Shown: positions 1 through 8,560 of the stretch, in pieces
Position numbering within the stretch: the first letter of the stretch is position 1
Layout: the number at the start of each line of letters is the position of its first letter
Origin: Clostridia bacterium
Lineage (GTDB): Bacteria > Bacillota > Clostridia > Christensenellales > DTU072
DNA length: 25,730 bases
NCBI GenBank assembly: GCA_028701415.1
Contig: JAQVQU010000012.1
Location: forward strand, 1-25,730
Reading direction: 5' to 3'
Translations under genes and position numbers: made by a program
Notes under the pieces: model-generated
Database searches by the model: none
What the model was told of the DNA's origin: nothing
Seen by the model: only the letters and a program-made list of their open reading frames with translations

Positions 1-12
1 AATCAATCCTTC

Positions 13-1248
13 TTACTCAATAGTTACAAAAAAATGAATCTTCTTTCCTTTATGAATTACAAAACCATTATCTTGCATTTGTGAGTCAATACAATATTCA
101 AATGATTCAATTATCTCTTCCCCAATTCTTATTCCAGATCCTTGTATCAATCTTTTTGCCTCGCTACGACTTGGGGCAAGACCTAGGGCTAATATAATTT
201 CAATTATATTATTTATCCCCGAAGAAATGGTTTTCCTGGGCATTTGTCCCTCGCCTGAAAAAGCCGCTCTGGACATTTCTTGAGCTTTTTTTGCTTCTTC
301 CCTTCCATGGACAATTTTCGTCACTTCGTAAGCTAATAATTCTTTTGCTTGGTTTATATCTTGGGAAAAAAGTCTAATTCCCTCTTTTTCAGTGTAACAA
401 GAAGTTAAATTTTTAATCTCATCGACAGATAAGTATGTAAGAAACATCATACAGTTCCTTACATCGTTGTCATCAATATTTCTAAAATATTGAAAGAACT
501 CGTAAGGTGATGTCTTTTTTGAATCAAGCCAAAGAGCCCCCTTCATAGTTTTTCCCATTTTCTTTCCCTCAGAGGTTAATAAAAGAGAAAATGTCAATGC
601 AAATGCTGGTTCTTGTTCCTTTCTTCTAATTAGATCTGCCCCCGCAAGAATGTTTGACCATTGATCATCTCCTCCGCATTGCAAACGACAGCCATATTTT
701 TTAAATAAAACTAAGAAATCATATGACTGCATTAACATATAATTAAATTCTAGAAAAGAAAGGCCTTTTTCCATTCTCGACTTGAAACACTCAGCTGAAA
801 GCATTCTATTAACAGTAAATTGTGCTCCTACTTCTCTCAAAAACTCTATATAATTCAAGTTCAATAACCAATCCGCATTATTTTCTATAATTGCAGCGTT
901 AGGTCCTTCAAAAGTGAAAAACCTGGACATTTGCTTCTTAAAACACTCAACATTTCTATCAATTGTTTCTTTTGTCATAATAGAACGCATATCGGTTCTT
1001 CCTGAGGGATCCCCCACCATCGCGGTTCCCCCTCCAATTAAAACAATGGGTTTATGTCCAGCTTTTTGCATATGGCTCATCGCCATTAAGACCAAAAAGT
1101 GTCCAACATGCAAACTATCTGCCGTTGGGTCAAATCCAACATAAAATGGAACGCTACCTTTTCCCAAATATTCGTAAAGATCCTCTTCGAAAACTGTTTG
1201 TTTTACAAAGCCTCTTTCTCTTAAAACATCAAATACATTCCTATTCAT
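13..1248 (-). CDS. tyrS: Tyrosine--tRNA ligase
   Basis: Class I aminoacyl-tRNA synthetase that charges tRNA-Tyr with tyrosine in the cytoplasm. The 411-residue protein has the usual bacterial TyrRS length. The HIGH motif is HVGH at about residues 47-50, within a YVGFDPTADSLHVGH block. The KMSKS motif is KMGKT at about 230-234, followed by GALWLD, as in the Gram-positive TyrS type. The last 70 residues form an S4-like RNA-binding domain containing SRSEAKRLI. An in-frame GTG at 1266 would add six residues, but the ATG at 1248 lies five bases after GGAGG, so I take 1248 as the start. It has its own promoter (1288-1316), and the gene ends with TAA at the left edge of the window. I see no T-box leader in the short 5' region. 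Confidence 0.97.
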   Translation of the reverse strand: MNRNVFDVLRERGFVKQTVFEEDLYEYLGKGSVPFYVGFDPTADSLHVGHFLVLMAMSHMQKAGHKPIVLIGGGTAMVGDPSGRTDMRSIMTKETIDRNVECFKKQMSRFFTFEGPNAAIIENNADWLLNLNYIEFLREVGAQFTVNRMLSAECFKSRMEKGLSFLEFNYMLMQSYDFLVLFKKYGCRLQCGGDDQWSNILAGADLIRRKEQEPAFALTFSLLLTSEGKKMGKTMKGALWLDSKKTSPYEFFQYFRNIDDNDVRNCMMFLTYLSVDEIKNLTSCYTEKEGIRLFSQDINQAKELLAYEVTKIVHGREEAKKAQEMSRAAFSGEGQMPRKTISSGINNIIEIILALGLAPSRSEAKRLIQGSGIRIGEEIIESFEYCIDSQMQDNGFVIHKGKKIHFFVTIE

Positions 1249-1287
1249 AGATCCCTCCGATAGCACATTTCTATAAGTATAAGAATA

Positions 1288-1316
1288 ATTCTAGCATATG
1301 GCATCCCTAATCGCAA
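1288..1316 (-). promoter_or_regulatory. Promoter of tyrS
   Basis: On the minus strand: -35 TTGCGA (1311-1316), 17-bp spacer, -10 TAGAAT (1288-1293) preceded by TGC, giving an extended -10. Transcription would start near 1281, leaving about 33 nt before the ATG at 1248, enough for the ribosome binding site but too short for a T-box. Confidence 0.65.
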
Positions 1317-1430
1317 TAATCAGAACATTTTAGTATATCCATCATTTTACCATTGATTATTTCAAAATACTCCTATAAAAATCTTTAGGCAATACTATAT
1401 AGCAAGAAAATTGAGGATAAAAATTATGTA

Positions 1431-2735
1431 TTAGAGTTTTTCAATTCTATGATACTTATTATGCAAAAGTTCTGCTGCTAAATTAAACCCTGCAGGTTCC
1501 CCTTTTTCCTCAAAAATAAATCTGTAAATTTTATAATCAACAAAGAAATCAATATGTTTTCCCAATCTAACGGTTATATATGGAGATTCCTTTATGCTCA
1601 TACTAAGTCCTTGGAAAACATCTCCCTCAAAACAAAATCCATTTTTATCAATAGTGAGGATCCCTGAATCAACCTTTTCAAACGCAAATTTTGATTCATC
1701 ATTTATTAATAAATCTACTTTTACTGATCTAGAATAATTCTCAGACGCTTCAATTATCCGCCACAAATAATCCCGCTGAAAATCATACCATTTATCTATA
1801 CGATCGTAACAAAAATCTCCTTCTTTAACCGGATAAATATGTCCGTATGAATCAATTGATATAGTATTCCCGCATTTTTTACATCTCATTTCAGAATAGG
1901 ATGTTGCCTCCATTGAACATTCAGCTAGGCATTTAGGACACTGGTGCAATAAAAAGTCCAATCCGTAAGTCAAGGCAATCTTACGAGATTTGGGAATAAA
2001 TGATAGTTTTTCATTCTCTTGATATTCCATCTCATTGTAGCAAAAAGCTTCCTTAACAACTTCTCTAATTTCAGGTATTCCCATTTGTTGAACTTGTTCT
2101 TTTGATAAAATAAGTTTCGAATACGCGGTTAATCTATTGCCCTTTCGCATTTTATTAGCATATCTAGGTCTCTGCAAATACCCTCCAGGAGTATAAGAAA
2201 AAACTACTGGAACTCCCAAATATTTAATTAATTTAATCGTCGAATCTGCAATATCGCCTGATTTCCCATCAATCGAAACCCTTCCCTCTGGATATATTCC
2301 AATACTTATACCGTTATCAATGAAAAATTTCATAGCTTTTATGCACTCAAAATCGGCAGAAAACTGTTTCTTTGGAATTATGTTTCCCAAAAGCCTAACA
2401 AACCCAGAAATAAACTTTTCGTAGAATAAGCTAGCAGATACAACAAAAGCTATCCGTTTATTCTTTAAAGTTGCAAGCATCCCCGCAAAATCAATCCCGT
2501 TTACGTGGGCCCCCAGAGCAAGTATTGGACCATCAATATTATTCATTTCAATTATAGACTGTTTGTCGGGTGTAATATTAAGTAATCTAGCCCAAACTGT
2601 AAAAAAAATTCTCCAGAAACCATAAGAAAATCTGGTAGGGATTTTATATTTAGGCCTAGTCCTACGATTTGCCTGTTTTAAACTAATTGTAGACTCTTTA
2701 CTAATCTGTTTCTTTATATTTTTGTGTTTCCCCAT
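1431..2735 (-). CDS. PlsC-type acyltransferase with internal zinc ribbon
   Basis: Probable membrane-associated acyltransferase of the lysophosphatidate acyltransferase (PlsC) superfamily, 434 residues. What is seen: a basic N-terminus, then the acyltransferase HX4D motif (H77, D82, in GAHVNGID), then YPEGR at 148-152, matching the FPEGTR glycerophosphate-binding motif. A four-cysteine zinc-ribbon signature follows (CPKC at 266-269, CKKC at 285-288), with a C-terminal 140-residue region of beta-rich appearance. Plain PlsC proteins are about 200-250 residues long, so the C-terminal half is an addition. The acyl acceptor cannot be read from sequence; 1-acylglycerol-3-phosphate is the default guess. 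The ATG follows an AGGTG ribosome binding site, and the gene has its own promoter at 2819-2847. It precedes tyrS but is separated by 182 nt including the tyrS promoter. Confidence 0.75.
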   Translation of the reverse strand: MGKHKNIKKQISKESTISLKQANRRTRPKYKIPTRFSYGFWRIFFTVWARLLNITPDKQSIIEMNNIDGPILALGAHVNGIDFAGMLATLKNKRIAFVVSASLFYEKFISGFVRLLGNIIPKKQFSADFECIKAMKFFIDNGISIGIYPEGRVSIDGKSGDIADSTIKLIKYLGVPVVFSYTPGGYLQRPRYANKMRKGNRLTAYSKLILSKEQVQQMGIPEIREVVKEAFCYNEMEYQENEKLSFIPKSRKIALTYGLDFLLHQCPKCLAECSMEATSYSEMRCKKCGNTISIDSYGHIYPVKEGDFCYDRIDKWYDFQRDYLWRIIEASENYSRSVKVDLLINDESKFAFEKVDSGILTIDKNGFCFEGDVFQGLSMSIKESPYITVRLGKHIDFFVDYKIYRFIFEEKGEPAGFNLAAELLHNKYHRIEKL

Positions 2736-2818
2736 TTTACACCTAATAAAATTATTTTCTTTTGAGGAAAGTATTTTTTACCTTTAAGCTTCCCCTATTT
2801 ATACCTAATCGTAAAATA

Positions 2819-2847
2819 ATTTTATCATGTTTTCTATCTTTACTCAA
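2819..2847 (-). promoter_or_regulatory. Promoter of the acyltransferase gene
   Basis: Minus strand: -35 TTGAGT (2842-2847), 17-bp spacer, -10 TAAAAT (2819-2824) preceded by TGA (extended -10). The predicted transcription start near 2812 gives a leader of about 77 nt. The rest of the 2736-3027 interval is A/T-rich and holds nothing else I can support apart from a small weak hairpin near 3009-3023. Confidence 0.55.
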
Positions 2848-3027
2848 CAACAGAGCCCATAATCAAATAACTAAAATCCACAAACTTTCAGACTAAATCT
2901 TCCTAATGGCTTTATAAAAATGGCTATAAATATACAATTTAATAAAAAATAATAAAGTACTGAAAATATTTCTCTTTTGCTATTAACTTAAAAATTTTTA
3001 AATACTTTAAATCTTCACAAGATTATT

Positions 3028-5550
3028 TTATTCTAAAATTCTTTCATTAATACTTGTTATCTTTCTTTTGCGGTTAATAGCCCCAATAACAGTCCAAACC
3101 CCGGTAAACATTGCAAAACTAACTCCAAAAATTAGTAATAGGTTATACGGGACATAGTTTACACCAATGTATTTGTCAATAACTGAGGCAAAAGCCGGAA
3201 GAATCAAATTGATAACATAACTAATAATAAGACCTAAACTACTCCCAGATAAAGCAATAACCAGTCCTTCAAAAAAAGAAAATTTAACATAATCAGAATT
3301 TGACATTCCTGATATTTTATATAATTTGATTTCATTTCTTCTGTCGTATGCAGTAACGATCGATAAATTAAGTATGCCTACAATTCCTACAAAATAAAAA
3401 ACGATTTGCAAAATTTGTATAAGTAAACTGACGCCACTAAGATTCTCGTGTTTTGCCAATGCCCACTCCTTGAAAGTTAAAGAATAACAGTTTTTTAAGG
3501 AGAATTTTTCTATCTCCGCCCGAAGACTGACAAAAGTATTTTCATAGGATGCGCCCTCTTCTGCTTTAACTAAAAATATTGTTTCTTGGCTCATATGATC
3601 AATTTGATTATATCGACAATAACCGATCCTATCGTATTCTGTTATTGTGTAATCCACCCCAACAACAATAAACTCATAAATTACATCATCGTAATCAGTT
3701 CTTATAGGATTTGAATAGAGAATGTCTCCTATTTCAAGATCAAGACGAATTAACATATCATTCGAAAGTATTATCGCATTTTCGTTATTATCCCAACGAT
3801 CTAAAATGGATGAATCTTCAAAATTTGCACACATTTTTAGAGTTTCAAATCTATCAACCCCATATATAGTCCATTCCTTCTCTTCGGTCCCAGGAACAAT
3901 AAAATTAACTGAATTAAAGTATCCTGAGGTCTCGACTCCCGATAAACCATCGACATTTTCTTTAATCTCTTCTTGAATTGTAAAATCTCTCTCATTATTC
4001 ACTACAATGAAATCTGCGTTATACCTTGAACGAAAAGGAACTACCGCGTAATTTACAATATCAAGAACCTGAAAAACTAAGAAAGTAAAAACCGTGATAA
4101 CCGAAATCATTAATATAACTGTCCTAATTGCTTTATTTCTCTTAACGCTCAATCCTGACATATATAATAACCCAGTCCCAGATATTTTTTTCCCCAAATA
4201 GCCAAAAAGCCTTATCACAAAGGATGTTGCTGAATATAGCCATAATATCAATGCAATGACTAGAAGAGGAGCTATAACCAAGAGATATATGTCTTTCATT
4301 AAAGAATAAGCAATTGTAAGCCCCAGTAAAGAAACTGAGCTAATTATAAAGAGGGACAATTTAACATTCTTTGCAGATTTATTTGAGTTAGAAATTAACT
4401 GTCTAATACTCTTCTTAGCAACAGAAATGATTGGGAAAATCGCTCCTATATAGCTTACAATCAAAGAAATGGAAAAAGCAGCAATGTATTTCCAAAACGC
4501 ATAGTTAACTGATTGTTGCACTAAAGGTATTAACACATATGCCGCCAGCCCCATAGCTGCTCTTCCTAGCAATAGTCCCAGTAATCCACCGCAGAAAGCA
4601 TACAAAAGGACTTCTAAACTCATTATAAGGATAACTTGCCCTGCAGTTGCTCCAGCAGCCTTAAATATGGTCATTTCTGCCACCCTGTTTCTAGCCACAA
4701 TCAAATATGAGGTAACAAGTATCAACATCATAGTTGCCACTAAAAAAACAAGACCTACGGTAAGAAGCATTGTGTTGTTCTTAACGATTTGGATGACCTT
4801 ACTATAACTATTTCCCTCCCCAAGCCTAATTGCCGGAAATTCCTCTTCAAAAATTGAAAAGTATTTATCATAGAGATCGGCTGATTTAAAATCCAAATAA
4901 ACTGCATTCACCTGGCCCTGATTCCCTATGCCAGAAAAATCTACAAGGATGTTCATGTCGGCAGGGGAAGAAAATATTCCTTCATTCAGAGCAATGTATT
5001 CTACTATCATCTTCACGTATTTGTTATAAGTAGGAACATACACTTCAACAAGTTGTCCAACTCTTATATCATTTTTTTCCGCAAAACTTTCTCCAACAAT
5101 TATTGTGTTATACCCTCCGAGAAGGCGATAGTCTATATCCGGATTGGTCGTTGTGTCTGAAAACTTATCAACATAATTTAAAGGTCTTTCTTCAAAATAC
5201 GAAGTTAAATCAGTTGCCTCTAAAAGCACAGTTATGGTATTAGTTTCAGTTTTCAAAATAGTGTTGAACTTTGCAAAATAAAATGCATGCTCCAAGTCAT
5301 TGGGATCTATTTGTCCTCGAACCCTTGCTTCGCTAAAGAATTCATTGCTTCCTAGATTGTCCCCTAAGAGCATTTCAGATCCTTGTGCGATTCTATCATA
5401 CTCCGCCATATTCAAATTATAAAAAATATCAAACATTGAAAAGGAAATAAATATCATTGCGGTTACAATCATTATTGTAAGCACTATAACAAAAACTTGT
5501 CCTCTATTGCTTTCAACGCTTCTAAACGTATTTTTTAAAAGAATATTCAA
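3028..5550 (-). CDS. FtsX/MacB-type ABC transporter permease
   Basis: Large permease (840 residues) of the type VII ABC (MacB/FtsX/LolC) class. TM1 is at about residues 18-40, followed by an extracytoplasmic MacB-like domain to about 255 (contains VGESFAEKNDIRVGQ). A core FtsX block of hydrophobic helices spans about 258-390 with the typical FKAAGATAGQV coupling segment. Two more helices follow at about 400-450. A second unit comprises a helix at about 475-500, a second extracytoplasmic domain to about 705 (contains ILSNDMLIRLDLEIGD), and helices at about 710-830 with YKISGMSNSDYVK. The layout is thus a duplicated FtsX unit. The start is TTG at 5550, six bases after GAGGGG; no ATG fits better. 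It lies 293 nt after the ATPase gene in the same orientation, and the pair should form one transporter. No permease-specific promoter was convincing, so co-transcription is likely. The substrate is unknown. Confidence 0.88.
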   Translation of the reverse strand: MNILLKNTFRSVESNRGQVFVIVLTIMIVTAMIFISFSMFDIFYNLNMAEYDRIAQGSEMLLGDNLGSNEFFSEARVRGQIDPNDLEHAFYFAKFNTILKTETNTITVLLEATDLTSYFEERPLNYVDKFSDTTTNPDIDYRLLGGYNTIIVGESFAEKNDIRVGQLVEVYVPTYNKYVKMIVEYIALNEGIFSSPADMNILVDFSGIGNQGQVNAVYLDFKSADLYDKYFSIFEEEFPAIRLGEGNSYSKVIQIVKNNTMLLTVGLVFLVATMMLILVTSYLIVARNRVAEMTIFKAAGATAGQVILIMSLEVLLYAFCGGLLGLLLGRAAMGLAAYVLIPLVQQSVNYAFWKYIAAFSISLIVSYIGAIFPIISVAKKSIRQLISNSNKSAKNVKLSLFIISSVSLLGLTIAYSLMKDIYLLVIAPLLVIALILWLYSATSFVIRLFGYLGKKISGTGLLYMSGLSVKRNKAIRTVILMISVITVFTFLVFQVLDIVNYAVVPFRSRYNADFIVVNNERDFTIQEEIKENVDGLSGVETSGYFNSVNFIVPGTEEKEWTIYGVDRFETLKMCANFEDSSILDRWDNNENAIILSNDMLIRLDLEIGDILYSNPIRTDYDDVIYEFIVVGVDYTITEYDRIGYCRYNQIDHMSQETIFLVKAEEGASYENTFVSLRAEIEKFSLKNCYSLTFKEWALAKHENLSGVSLLIQILQIVFYFVGIVGILNLSIVTAYDRRNEIKLYKISGMSNSDYVKFSFFEGLVIALSGSSLGLIISYVINLILPAFASVIDKYIGVNYVPYNLLLIFGVSFAMFTGVWTVIGAINRKRKITSINERILE

Positions 5551-5843
5551 TATCAGCCCCTCTTCCTAATAATCATCTTCAATCAAGCCAAAGCATTCAA
5601 TTCACTTGCAAAACCACTATTACTTGTCTGAAACCAAACAAATGATCCTCTTTACAAACGAAATTATTAATAGCTTATAAATACAGGTACATTTCCGTGT
5701 ATACTTAAAGACTAAAGATCACTTATCACCTTGTTTATTTAAATAATCCATAAACATACTGTATTCTTTGGCTTTTCGCTTTAAAGTTGATTATAGACTA
5801 TCTTTTCTGCGGATTAATCTTTTGACTTTTTATAAATCAATAG
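5551..5843. other. Gene-free gap inside the three-gene ABC locus
   Basis: This 293-nt interval separates the ATPase gene from the permease gene. I find no open frame with a ribosome binding site, no convincing promoter and no stem-loop with a T-run. It is long for an internal operon gap, and I cannot say what it holds. Confidence 0.4.
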
Positions 5844-6527
5844 CTAAGCTCCTAAATCAGTGCTCCCATCTAGAATTAAACCGTCTTTTATAAAAATTTT
5901 CTTATTACCATATTCTGCGTTTTCTCTGCTGTGCGTAACCTGTATAATAGTTGTCCCTAATTCAAGGTTTATTTTCTTTAAGATTTCCATAATAGCCCTG
6001 CTGTTAACGCTATCTAGATTTCCAGTAGGTTCATCCAGCATTATTATTTCGGGGCTGAAAATTAGCCCCCTTGCTATCGCAACTCTTTGCTGTTCTCCGC
6101 CAGAAAGAGCGCCCGGAAGCCTATCTTTGAATTCATATATTCCCAGATCTTTAAGTAAATCTAGTGCTTTCTTGTCAAAATCAGAGACTTTCTTTTTATC
6201 TAGAATTATTGGCAGTAAAACATTTTCAAACACCGTAAGATAGGGAGCTAGATTAAAAAATTGGAATACAAAACCTATTTTAGTTCTTCTTAAAATCGCG
6301 AGTTCTTTTTCCGCCATTTTTGCTATATCTTTCCCTAAAAATAACACTTCCCCTGAATCTGGGCGGTCAATGCCTCCAAGAATTGTCAATAGTGTTGACT
6401 TTCCTGACCCAGAAGCTCCTTCTATAGAAATAAAGTCACCCTTGATAACATCAAGAGAAACTCCTTTTAAAACCTTTACATTTTCGACAAAACTCTTTTG
6501 AATATTTTTTGCTTCTAACAAGATCAT
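5844..6527 (-). CDS. ABC transporter ATP-binding protein, LolD/MacB type
   Basis: Nucleotide-binding subunit (227 residues) of a type VII ABC system. All motifs are intact: Walker A GASGSGKS (37-44), Q-loop in FVFQFFNL (Q89), signature LSGGE (141-145), Walker B and catalytic glutamate in IIMLDEPTG (D165, E166), and the H-loop histidine in QVTHS (H199). The LDEPTGNLD context and short length are typical of LolD/FtsE/MacB-like ATPases. The preferred start is the ATG at 6527, aligned with the usual family start. An in-frame TTG at 6554 would overlap the upstream gene by 17 nt and is less likely, although no strong ribosome binding site lies close to 6527. The upstream gene stops at 6538, ten bases before this ATG, so coupled translation is plausible. 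It should power the 840-residue permease downstream. Confidence 0.93.
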   Translation of the reverse strand: MILLEAKNIQKSFVENVKVLKGVSLDVIKGDFISIEGASGSGKSTLLTILGGIDRPDSGEVLFLGKDIAKMAEKELAILRRTKIGFVFQFFNLAPYLTVFENVLLPIILDKKKVSDFDKKALDLLKDLGIYEFKDRLPGALSGGEQQRVAIARGLIFSPEIIMLDEPTGNLDSVNSRAIMEILKKINLELGTTIIQVTHSRENAEYGNKKIFIKDGLILDGSTDLGA

Positions 6528-6537
6528 CCCGCTTCTT

Positions 6538-8061
6538 TCACTCCTCAATTCCAACCATTAACTCATATGCCTGCAAGTACAAGTTTAGGGCTGAATTCAC
6601 GAAAATCGTACTAATTACACTACTAAAACTATCAGTGAACTTATCATCATATGCATCAAAAATCGTATAGTAATTCTCCAAACGCAAAACATTTTCTTGG
6701 GACAAATCATTTACCATTTCAACTGAAACAACTCCACTAAAATCAGTAGTTATTCCATCTAGAGTTTGCAAAAACAATAATAACTCGTTAAAGGTGTTGG
6801 ATTTATACGCATTAGCTTCATCTTCGTTCTCAAATGGCTGATCTATGCCTTTAGCGCGTGTTAGTAAAAGAGCTAAGTTGTTAGATAAATCTTCATTGTC
6901 ATTTATAATCAAATTATCTAAGTATGCAATATCTAGGGCTTCTTTTAAGGTTTTTGAAAAAGATATCATACTTAAATATAAATAAATTTGAGGATTTTCA
7001 GTTTCCTCTGCTTCCGCGCGAGCAAGACCCTCAAAAGCGATATTTTCAATTCCAGTCATAGAATTTACCGCTAGATTAATCATAAATTTAGCTATATTCT
7101 GGTTGTCTTGAACCAGAGATCTTATCTCATCTAGTTTCTCTATAGCATCAATCCAATCTGTCCCCTCAACTAAATCTAAAAATTTAGGATCTTCAGCTAG
7201 AGAAGGGAATGGAGAAGAAAAACCGATAGCGTTCATAAGTTCTTCAACACCGTTTTCATCAATGATTTCTTTTAGTTCGGTTCCTGATTGAAAAATTAAT
7301 TCCGAAATTAATCTTGCCTGAGTCATTGTTCCACCGTTCTGTTTAAAATCTGTTAATAATGTTCCAAGATATATGTATGTTTGAAAGATAGTTACAAAAT
7401 CTTCCCTTTCGATTGAAGTACTGGTACTCATAGATTCTGAAAAAAATATCTCGTATACTATCTTCGCAATTTCGTCATAAGTTAACATAGTGTTGTTTGT
7501 AATTGAGCCTAATGCAGAAGAGTACATATTTATGTCAAAAATATTCATAATATACTTTTCTGGGTTGAAAATAAGCACCTTAAGTTCTTGTCCGGATTGC
7601 TCATCAATCCTTGTATCTACATCTGAAAAAAATGCAATTAGAGCAAATATTCCCTTTAAATCTTCCTTATTTGCAGCATTTTCAAAGTCCAATACCTCAT
7701 CAGGATTAACAAGATCCCGCAGGTAGTTTGAAAAGCTAAGTGCTTTTTCTCCAGAAATCCCCGCCCTCCTAAAGCAATTCAATAGTTGTTCTGCCCCATC
7801 AGAGGAAATCAACGAGGGATCTTTTAACCCTAGAAAATCTAGTATAAACTCTTTTATTCCAACTTTAAAATCAGTTTGCGTTTCAAGGGAATACAATGTT
7901 TGCCTTTCAGAAACATAGTTCTCGGCTGTAATTGTGCCCAAAGGGGTGTTCTTGGACCCCTTTGAAATCACGCCTAACATAATAGACAATAGACTAATCA
8001 TCAGCAAAAATGAGATTAGAATTATTACTTTACTTGAGAAAAATATCTTAATTTTTTTCAT
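6538..8061 (-). CDS. Membrane-anchored extracytoplasmic protein of unknown function
   Basis: 507 residues that I do not recognise. Visible features: MKKIKIFF start, one strong N-terminal hydrophobic segment at about residues 11-33 followed by a Ser/Thr-rich stretch, then about 470 residues of mostly helical, acidic and soluble-looking sequence. No cysteine is placed for a lipobox and there is no clear signal-peptidase I site, so I infer a type II anchor with the body outside the cell. There is no HlyD/MacA biotinyl-lipoyl-like pattern and no peptidase or binding motif. Low-sequence-complexity repeats are also absent. The ATG follows GAAGGA by five bases. The TGA stop lies ten bases upstream of the LolD-type ATPase start, so the gene is very probably the first of a three-gene unit with the ATPase and permease. 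By context it may be an accessory, substrate-presenting or sensing subunit, but this is inference only. Confidence 0.85.
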   Translation of the reverse strand: MKKIKIFFSSKVIILISFLLMISLLSIMLGVISKGSKNTPLGTITAENYVSERQTLYSLETQTDFKVGIKEFILDFLGLKDPSLISSDGAEQLLNCFRRAGISGEKALSFSNYLRDLVNPDEVLDFENAANKEDLKGIFALIAFFSDVDTRIDEQSGQELKVLIFNPEKYIMNIFDINMYSSALGSITNNTMLTYDEIAKIVYEIFFSESMSTSTSIEREDFVTIFQTYIYLGTLLTDFKQNGGTMTQARLISELIFQSGTELKEIIDENGVEELMNAIGFSSPFPSLAEDPKFLDLVEGTDWIDAIEKLDEIRSLVQDNQNIAKFMINLAVNSMTGIENIAFEGLARAEAEETENPQIYLYLSMISFSKTLKEALDIAYLDNLIINDNEDLSNNLALLLTRAKGIDQPFENEDEANAYKSNTFNELLLFLQTLDGITTDFSGVVSVEMVNDLSQENVLRLENYYTIFDAYDDKFTDSFSSVISTIFVNSALNLYLQAYELMVGIEE

Positions 8062-8212
8062 TTATTCCTTCAAATATTTTTCAGGAGACAATTTCTTTAT
8101 TTGTTTTTTAAGTTTTCTATATCAGCATCATATTTTTGCAAATATATACCTAACTTCCTTAAAAATTTTCGGCAAAAATAATTGAGAAAAGCACTCAACT
8201 AATTTGAATTAA

Positions 8213-8241
8213 ATTATACATTACGCGCATGTATATTGCAA
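8213..8241 (-). promoter_or_regulatory. Promoter of the three-gene ABC locus
   Basis: Minus strand: -35 TTGCAA (8236-8241), 17-bp spacer, perfect -10 TATAAT (8213-8218). Transcription would begin near 8206, giving a leader of about 145 nt before the 507-residue protein. I found no clear attenuator in that leader. Confidence 0.65.
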
Positions 8242-8290
8242 GGAAGGGTCTGTGTGCTTTGTGTGAAGAGGTTTATTCGTCAGTTCTCTA

Positions 8291-8333
8291 AGTAAGTGCA
8301 ACTTTCGGTATTTTGTCTCATAGTAAGTTCCAC
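8291..8333. repeat. Two short direct repeats
   Basis: AGTAAGTGCAAC at 8291-8302 and AGTAAGTTCCAC at 8322-8333 match in 10 of 12 positions and are spaced 31 nt start to start, close to three helical turns. The second copy forms the left arm of the palindrome at 8324-8344. Confidence 0.5.
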
Positions 8334-8344
8334 AGTGGAATTTA
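8324..8344. repeat. 21-nt near-perfect palindrome
   Basis: Left arm TAAGTTCCAC, central A, right arm GTGGAATTTA: nine of ten pairs match, and the one mismatch (8327/8341) would be a G-U wobble in RNA. The core TTCCAC-A-GTGGAA is exact. It lies about 100 bp upstream of the minus-strand promoter at 8213-8241 and about 190 bp upstream of the leuS promoter. It could be a repressor site or a relic of a mobile-element end. Confidence 0.55.
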
Positions 8345-8530
8345 GTGTGATTTATAACTAGGAATAAAGAAGTAGTCTTAATTAATTTTTATTAATCTTG
8401 AGTAAACTATATAAACTTTTTTTATTTTTAAACAATTACACCCCTAACCTTTCTACATCATTTACGTATATGTTGTATGGCTTCTAGCTTATTAAAACTT
8501 AATTTACACATCCTTTATTAGGCATTTCAC

Positions 8531-8560
8531 TTTACATTCCATTTCGCACGCGTGTATAGT
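8531..8560 (+). promoter_or_regulatory. Promoter of leuS
   Basis: -35 TTTACA (8531-8536), 18-bp spacer, -10 TATAGT (8555-8560). The spacer contains the exact palindrome CACGCGTG (8547-8554) abutting the -10. Transcription would start near 8567, too close to the ATG at 8574 for a ribosome binding site, which supports translation from 8592. Confidence 0.6.

Larger units (their letters stand above)
8242..8530. other. Gene-free interval between divergent promoters
   Basis: Together with flanking leaders this is the longest non-coding stretch in the window. It contains no gene I can support. Its left half (about 8223-8345) is visibly less A/T-rich than its right half and holds a near-perfect palindrome, a pair of short direct repeats, and a 20-codon open frame (8229-8291) without a ribosome binding site. 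There is no T-box signature (no AGGGTGG-type sequence), although leuS genes are often T-box controlled. Confidence 0.6.

Noticed and set aside
3009..3023. AATCTT-CAC-AAGATT hairpin just downstream of the permease stop
   Set aside because: An all but A/T stem of six pairs followed by a broken T-run; too weak to call a terminator.
5860..6243. 127-codon plus-strand open frame opposite the LolD-type ATPase
   Set aside because: It is the antisense shadow of a gene with all ABC motifs intact, has no ribosome binding site and a meaningless hydrophobic translation.
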